NCBI GenBank assembly: GCA_041736255.1
Contig: JBGSTZ010000111.1
Location: 1 to 64,000 of the forward strand
Direction of reading: 5' to 3'
DNA: 64,000 bases
Origin: AVCC01 sp041736255
Lineage (GTDB): Bacteria > Pseudomonadota > Gammaproteobacteria > Burkholderiales > Burkholderiaceae_D
A program made the translations under genes and the position numbers. The stretch's first letter is position 1. Every line of letters starts with the position of its first letter. Shown piece after piece: positions 59,487-64,000 of this stretch. Under the pieces are notes generated by a model. It worked only from the letters and a program-made list of their open reading frames with translations, searched no databases and had not been told where the DNA came from.

Positions 59487-60413
59487 ATGAGCGCTGGGCA
59501 CGATCACGCGCCCGCTAATTTCAATCGGGCATTTGCGATTGGCATCACACTCAATATCGCCTTCGTCGCACTGGAAGCTTTTTACGGCTGGAAGGTCAAC
59601 TCGCTGGCACTGCTGGCGGACGCCGGCCACAATCTGTCCGACGTAGCCGGTCTGGTACTGGCTTGGGGCGGTGCGCTGGCCGGTAGGCTGCGGCCGGATG
59701 CGCGCCATACCTACGGCTGGAAACGCGCCTCGATTCTGGCTGCTTTTGTCAATGCATTATTGTTATTGGTGGCAATGGGCTCGCTAGCTTGGGAGGCGAT
59801 CGGACGGCTGGGTGCGCCGGGGCCGGTGCAAGGCATCACCATCATGTTGGTGGCAGGTGCCGGCATTGTTGTCAATGGCGCGACAGCGCTGTTGTTCATG
59901 CAAGGCAGCAAGAACGACTTGAATATCCGCGGTGCATTTCTACACATGGCGGCCGACACGCTGGTCTCGGCCGGCGTAGTGGTGGCCGGCGCGTTGGCGC
60001 TGTGGTTTGGCTGGAATTGGCTGGACCCGGTGACGAGCCTGCTCATTACTGCCGTGATCGTGATTGGCACCTGGAGCCTGTTCCGGCAATCGTTGCACCT
60101 GTTGTTCGATGGCGTGCCGGAAGCAATCGATCTGCCCGAAGTGCGCGCCTATCTGGAATCGCTGCCCGGCGTGACTCGCGTGGATGACTTGCATGTGTGG
60201 GCGATGGGCACCTCGCAGGTTGCCCTCACCGCGCATCTGATCATGTCTGCCGGGCACCCTGACGATGCCTTTCTGCGCCAAGCCAGCAACGGACTGCACG
60301 AGCGCTTCGACATTGACCATGCCACATTACAAGTTGCAACTGCGTCCCTGATGCCGTCGTGCGATGGCCCGGCCGCACTGAATCCGCCGCACAACCACGC
60401 CCACTCTCATTAA
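59487..60413 (+). CDS. CDF-family Zn2+/Co2+ efflux transporter (CzcD/ZitB-like)
   Basis: A 308-aa inner-membrane transporter with six membrane segments. Metal sites are H-N-L-S-D in segment 2 (His48, Asp52) and H-M-A-A-D in segment 5. The N-terminus begins G-H-D-H-A and the C-terminus ends H-N-H-A-H-S-H, both His-rich metal-binding ends. A cytoplasmic ferredoxin-like domain follows segment 6. It exports zinc in exchange for protons. A VIT/CCC1 metal transporter follows 44 bases downstream, so the two form a metal-handling pair. Confidence 0.92.
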   Translation: MSAGHDHAPANFNRAFAIGITLNIAFVALEAFYGWKVNSLALLADAGHNLSDVAGLVLAWGGALAGRLRPDARHTYGWKRASILAAFVNALLLLVAMGSLAWEAIGRLGAPGPVQGITIMLVAGAGIVVNGATALLFMQGSKNDLNIRGAFLHMAADTLVSAGVVVAGALALWFGWNWLDPVTSLLITAVIVIGTWSLFRQSLHLLFDGVPEAIDLPEVRAYLESLPGVTRVDDLHVWAMGTSQVALTAHLIMSAGHPDDAFLRQASNGLHERFDIDHATLQVATASLMPSCDGPAALNPPHNHAHSH

Positions 60414-60457
60414 ACTTTTACTGCCGCAATCGCACGCACACTGAAAGAAAGACCAAC

Positions 60458-61162
60458 ATGGCCCGTCACCGACACCGACACCCAGAACTGCACCGCACCG
60501 ACCGCATCGGCTGGCTGCGCGCCGCCGTGCTCGGAGCCAACGACGGCATCGTTTCCACAGCCAGCCTGATAATCGGCATTGCAGCAGCCAACGGCGGGCG
60601 CAGCGAACTGCTGGTAGCCGGCGTGGCGGGACTGGTGGCGGGAGCGATGTCGATGGCAGCTGGCGAATACGTTTCGGTCAGTTCGCAGTCCGACACCGAG
60701 CAAGCCGACCTGGAGCGCGAGCGGGTCGAACTGGCCGAGGAACCCGAGCACGAACAGCAAGAACTAACCGCCATCTACATGCAGCGCGGGCTCACGCACG
60801 CGCTAGCAGCGCAAGTGGCGCAGCAATTGATGCAACATGACGCGCTGGGCGCCCATGCCCGCGACGAACTCGGCATTTCGGATACCGCCAGCGCACGGCC
60901 GGTGCAAGCCGCGCTGACCTCGGCCGTCACTTTTGCGCTGGGCGCCGCCCTGCCACTATTGATGACCTTGCTGGCCCCGATGCCGCTATTGGTGCCGCTG
61001 GTAGCTGGCACCTCGCTGGCGTGTCTGATCGGGCTCGGCGCGTTGGGCGCCTACACCGGCGGCGCACCTGTGCCCAAGGCGGCGCTGCGGGTAGCTTTTT
61101 GGGGTGCGCTGGCGATGGCAATCACCGCTGGCGCGGGCAAACTATTCGGTGCGGTGGTGTAG
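60458..61162 (+). CDS. VIT1/CCC1-family Fe2+/Mn2+ transporter
   Basis: 234 aa from the ATG at 60458; the longer open frame runs into the previous gene and lacks family features. W-L-R-A-A-V-L-G-A-N-D-G-I-V-S-T-A-S-L is the classic VIT start. A cytoplasmic charged segment rich in Glu (E-Q-A-D-L-E-R-E-R-V-E-L) binds metal, and about five membrane segments are seen. It probably moves iron or manganese out of the cytoplasm. Neighbour of the CDF zinc exporter. Confidence 0.92.
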   Translation: MARHRHRHPELHRTDRIGWLRAAVLGANDGIVSTASLIIGIAAANGGRSELLVAGVAGLVAGAMSMAAGEYVSVSSQSDTEQADLERERVELAEEPEHEQQELTAIYMQRGLTHALAAQVAQQLMQHDALGAHARDELGISDTASARPVQAALTSAVTFALGAALPLLMTLLAPMPLLVPLVAGTSLACLIGLGALGAYTGGAPVPKAALRVAFWGALAMAITAGAGKLFGAVV

Positions 61163-61281
61163 TTGATTAGATTCATGCGATTGGTGTAATTGACACATCG
61201 CAAGCAGCATCTTTGCAACATGCGTTAATTTCAACACAGCTTGTTATGCTCTTTTAACCTCGCACGTGGAAACATGAATCC

Positions 61282-62253
61282 ATGAAATTCAAAGATTATT
61301 ACGAAAGCCTTGGCGTGCCGCGCACGGCAACCCAGGACGAAATTAAGGGCGCGTATCGCAAACTGGCGCGCAAATACCATCCCGACGTCAGCAAGGAACC
61401 GAATGCAGAAACACGCTTCAAGGAGATGGGCGAAGCGTACAAAGTGCTGAAAGATCCGGAAACACGCGCCGCCTACGATCAGGTCGGCAGCCAGCATCAG
61501 AACGGGCAGGAATTCCAGCCGCCGCCGAACTGGGATGCCGGTTTTGAATTTCGCGGCGGCGATGCCGGCGCAGGTGGAGCCGGCGACGGCGCCGATTACA
61601 GCGATTTTTTCGAATCCTTATTCGGCCGCAGGGCTGGGGCAGGAGCAGGAGCAGCGCCGCGTCAAGCCAGGCAAGCGAAAGGCCAGGATCATCATGCCAA
61701 GGTGGAAATCGACCTGAAAGACGCCTATCACGGGGCGCAGCGCAGCATTTCACTACGCATGCCGGCCATGGATGCACAGGGCCACGTCAGCACCCAAGAC
61801 CGCACGCTCGACATCACGATCCCGAAAGGAATTCGCGAAGGGCAGCATTTGCGCCTGTCCGGACAGGGTGGGCCGGGAGCTAGCGGAGGGCCGGCTGGCG
61901 ACCTATATCTGGAAATCGTGTTCCGCCCGCATCCGCATTATCGGGTCGACGGACGCGATGTCTATTTCGATTTGCCGCTGGCGCCGTGGGAAGCAGCGCT
62001 CGGCGGCAGTGTCACTGCACCGACGCCTGAAGGCTCGGTGCATCTGACCATTCCACCCGGTTCAAGTGCCGGACGCAAGCTGCGCTTGAAGGGCCAGGGC
62101 ATTCCAGGCAACCCGGCCGGCAATCTGTACGCAGTGCTGGTAATTGCACTGCCACCCGCCAACGACGAGCGCGCCAAGGAAGCTTACCGAGCGATGGAGA
62201 AAACTTTCTCTGACTTCCACCCGCGCGCCCATTTGCAAGGACAGTTCCAATGA
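61282..62253 (+). CDS. cbpA: DnaJ-family co-chaperone CbpA
   Basis: A 323-aa class B J-protein. The J domain (about 4-70) has H-P-D at 33-35. A Gly/Ala-rich linker with F-F-E-S-L-F-G-R follows, then two C-terminal substrate-binding domains (for example I-P-K-G-I-R-E-G-Q-H-L-R-L and I-P-P-G-S-S-A-G-R-K-L-R-L). The zinc-finger Cys repeats of DnaJ are absent, as in CbpA. It works with DnaK and binds curved DNA. Its stop overlaps the cbpM start. Confidence 0.93.
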   Translation: MKFKDYYESLGVPRTATQDEIKGAYRKLARKYHPDVSKEPNAETRFKEMGEAYKVLKDPETRAAYDQVGSQHQNGQEFQPPPNWDAGFEFRGGDAGAGGAGDGADYSDFFESLFGRRAGAGAGAAPRQARQAKGQDHHAKVEIDLKDAYHGAQRSISLRMPAMDAQGHVSTQDRTLDITIPKGIREGQHLRLSGQGGPGASGGPAGDLYLEIVFRPHPHYRVDGRDVYFDLPLAPWEAALGGSVTAPTPEGSVHLTIPPGSSAGRKLRLKGQGIPGNPAGNLYAVLVIALPPANDERAKEAYRAMEKTFSDFHPRAHLQGQFQ

Positions 62254-62573
62254 ACCAAACGAGAACGACCTATCTCCAAGGTCAGGTGGTTGAGGAAGAA
62301 ATCGAACTGACCCTGATTGAACTGTGCCAAGCTTGCGATGCGCCACAGGAACAGATTACGATCTGGGTACAGGAAGGTATGCTGGAGCCGAGTGATCCTC
62401 AGCCGCAGCCACACGAATGGCGCTTTGGCGGTGCTGCGCTGCAGCGTGCACGATTGGCACAACGCCTCACGCGCGACCTCGAAATCAATCCGGCCGGAGT
62501 CGCACTGGCGCTGGATTTACTGGATGAAATCGCCGAACTGAAAACCCAACTCAAACGCCGCAGCACGCGTTGA
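62250..62573 (+). CDS. cbpM: CbpA modulator CbpM
   Basis: A 107-aa MerR-like helical protein that binds the J domain of CbpA and inhibits it. L-T-L-I-E-L-C-Q-A-C and W-V-Q-E-G-M-L-E-P match the family, followed by R-L-T-R-D-L-E-I-N-P-A-G-V-A-L-A-L-D-L. The ATGA overlap with cbpA ensures coupled synthesis. Confidence 0.92.
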   Translation: MNQTRTTYLQGQVVEEEIELTLIELCQACDAPQEQITIWVQEGMLEPSDPQPQPHEWRFGGAALQRARLAQRLTRDLEINPAGVALALDLLDEIAELKTQLKRRSTR

Positions 62574-62617
62574 AACACATTTAAAGCGCTTTTAAATTTC
62601 TTTACCAGGAGACTGTC

Positions 62618-62866
62618 ATGGAACAACCCGTACATCCGCTCGCAGAACTGTTCAAGCAACTGGGCTTGCCCGCCGAAACCGATGCAATCGACCGCTTCAT
62701 CGCCACCCATACGCCGTTGGCCGCCGACGTGATGCTGGCCGACGCGCCGTTCTGGACCCCGGCCCAAGCCGCGTTCTTGCGCGAAGAGATTCTGGAAGAT
62801 GCCGACTGGGCCGAGGTTGTCGATCATCTGAACGTGGCATTGCACGCAGATACTGAGGCCAAATAA
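62618..62866 (+). CDS. DUF2789 protein
   Basis: An 82-aa acidic helical protein matching DUF2789 (H-P-L-A-E-L-F-K-Q-L-G-L-P at the start and A-P-F-W-T-P-A-Q-A-A-F-L-R-E-E in the middle). CAGGAGA lies before the ATG. Function is unknown; the family is widespread in Beta- and Gammaproteobacteria and small enough to be a regulator or adaptor. Confidence 0.85.
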   Translation: MEQPVHPLAELFKQLGLPAETDAIDRFIATHTPLAADVMLADAPFWTPAQAAFLREEILEDADWAEVVDHLNVALHADTEAK

Positions 62867-62925
62867 CCGGTTGCCGGCGGCTCTGCGTGCCGGCATCCAC
62901 TCCGATTAAAAATTAAAGGAAATCC

Positions 62926-63378
62926 GTGAAAAATGTAATTCTTGCTTCCCTGCTCGCACTCTCTGCCACTGCCGCTTTAGCCCAAGTCGACGTTAAAGAT
63001 CCTTGGGTGCGCGCCACCGTCCAACAGCAAAAAACCACCGGCGCTTTCATGCAACTGACAGCTCAACAAGATTCCCGCTTAGTCGAAGTACGCTCGCCGG
63101 CAGCCAGCACAGTCGAAATTCATGAAATGTCGATGGCCAACAACATCATGCGCATGCGCGCTATTTCTGGCTTGGACTTACCAGCCGGGAATGCTGTTGA
63201 TTTAAAACCGGGCGGCTATCACATCATGCTGATCAACCTGAAACAGCAAGTCAAAAATGGCGACCTGATACCGGTGACACTCGTGATAGAAGACAAGGAC
63301 AAACAACGTCAAATCATTGAGCTACAAGTCCCGGCGCGACCGCTCAATAGCGCAGCACCCGATGCCATCAAGCATTGA
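62926..63378 (+). CDS. Periplasmic PCuAC copper chaperone
   Basis: 150 aa from a GTG at 62926 with AAAGGAAA upstream. A signal peptide ends A-L-A-Q at about residue 20. The Cu(I) site is His66 and Met68 in H-E-M, then Met75/Met77, and His99-x-Met101 in Y-H-I-M. This is the H-x-M...M...H-x-M pattern of PCuAC proteins that load copper into cytochrome oxidase CuA with Sco. No oxidase genes are adjacent. Confidence 0.92.
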   Translation: MKNVILASLLALSATAALAQVDVKDPWVRATVQQQKTTGAFMQLTAQQDSRLVEVRSPAASTVEIHEMSMANNIMRMRAISGLDLPAGNAVDLKPGGYHIMLINLKQQVKNGDLIPVTLVIEDKDKQRQIIELQVPARPLNSAAPDAIKH

Positions 63379-63394
63379 TTTAACACCAATGCGG

Positions 63395-63842
63395 AAATAG
63401 CGTTGCGCGTATTCTCGCGCCGCATGCATGCCTTGACGGATCAAAAAACCGTGGCGAAGAACCAGTCGCATGCGTTGTCGTTTATCACCCATACGCCCAA
63501 GGCGGTACTGCACGATCTGAAACTGGCGATTGCCCAACTGGAAAAAGCATCACAACACTGACGCGCGAGGCGCTTGCCTTCATCAAGGCACGCCCGACGC
63601 TGCAGCAGGCTTTAGGGCTTCTGTTGGGGGTAAAAGGGATCGCCCAGACTAGTGCCATCGCGTTGCTGGGCGAACTGTTGTTGCTGCCCAGGGGGCTCAC
63701 GCACGCACAGTGGGTGAAGTTCGCCGGCCTCGATCCGAAGCATTTTCGCTCCGGCACCAGTGTCGATAAAAAAACGCGTATCTCAAAGGCGGGTAACCAC
63801 TATATTCGCGCCGCTCTGTATTTGCCGGCTCTCAGCGCCTAA
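63395..63842 (+). mobile_element. IS110-family transposase remnant, frameshifted
   Basis: Two frames encode the C-terminal half of an IS110-type (Transposase_20) protein. The first reads N-A-E-I-A-L-R-V-F-S-R-R to Q-L-E-K-A and stops at 63561. The second, shifted by one base at an A5 run near 63541-63549, reads L-T-R-E-A-L-A-F-I-K to G-V-K-G-I-A-Q-T-S-A, then F-A-G-L-D-P and S-K-A-G-N-H-Y-I-R-A-A-L-Y, ending at 63842. The N-terminal DEDD catalytic domain and the extreme C-terminus are absent. It is decayed and inactive. The last 158 bases of the window show nothing I can assign. Confidence 0.8.
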
Positions 63843-64000
63843 ACACACGATCCTTATCCTCCGCAAACCAGCGGTCGATGCGGTTGCATCATCTCGACCG
63901 CGGCGATATCGATGGCAACAGATACCTCGCAGTCCCGCACTTCAGCAGATGCGCGAAATTGCCCGCGCCTAGTAGCCTTATTGCTCCAGTCAGGGGTCGA

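Overview
The window reads as a chromosomal segment of a Gram-negative betaproteobacterium, most likely order Burkholderiales and plausibly family Oxalobacteraceae. This is inferred from the housekeeping order lolB-ispE-tRNA-Gln-prs-rplY(Ctc)-pth, a PHA phasin, periplasmic LigE, a DUF2789 protein and moderate-to-high GC. No rRNA or CRISPR is visible. The species cannot be fixed from the sequence alone.

Left edge (1-2.7 kb): the 3' part of a P2-type phage replication initiator, then an AT-richer stretch with one orphan gene. At 2.7-7.5 kb comes an accessory glycan/metabolite block: a BKACE (DUF849) enzyme, a NeuD/PglD-like acyltransferase, a methyltransferase lying between two copies of the acyltransferase 3' end, and a glycosyltransferase. 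From 19.2 kb down to 5.2 kb on the minus strand there is one long, operon-like S-layer locus. In transcription order it holds two large RTX-type S-layer-like proteins (1214 aa with DUF4214, and 1237 aa), a SapC/ATP-grasp fusion, a TPR/LicD-like fusion, a diverged RibB paralogue, a TagD-like cytidylyltransferase and a glycosyltransferase. I read it as a surface-layer production and decoration system, possibly using a CDP-activated polyol phosphate. It is the best candidate here for an undescribed system.

At 19.7-25.7 kb, between inverted copies of a dispersed intergenic repeat, lie an acyltransferase-3 protein and a FecR / CHASE2-cyclase / TPR-barrel gene trio. At 26.4-29.2 kb is a GtrA / polyprenol-phosphate glycosyltransferase / membrane protein operon. 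From 42.2 kb down to 29.2 kb on the minus strand lies an ABC-transporter-dependent O-polysaccharide cluster (manC, wzm, wzt, gmd, rmd, WbpY- and WbpZ-like glycosyltransferases, a coiled-coil methyltransferase and a three-module glycosyltransferase). It resembles Pseudomonas A-band D-rhamnan loci: ManC and Gmd/Rmd make GDP-D-rhamnose, the glycosyltransferases build the chain, the methyltransferase may cap it, and Wzm/Wzt export it after end recognition by the Wzt C-terminal domain.

The right third (42.5-64 kb) is core genome: mutY / dynamin-like GTPase / mutM, a TPR lipoprotein, lolB-ispE-tRNA-Gln-prs-rplY-pth, pyk, phasin, a chemoreceptor, ligE, a nitroreductase, a CDF metal exporter, a VIT/CCC1 transporter, cbpA-cbpM, DUF2789 and a PCuAC copper chaperone. 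It ends in a decayed IS110 transposase. Functions are read from motifs and context; no database search was run.
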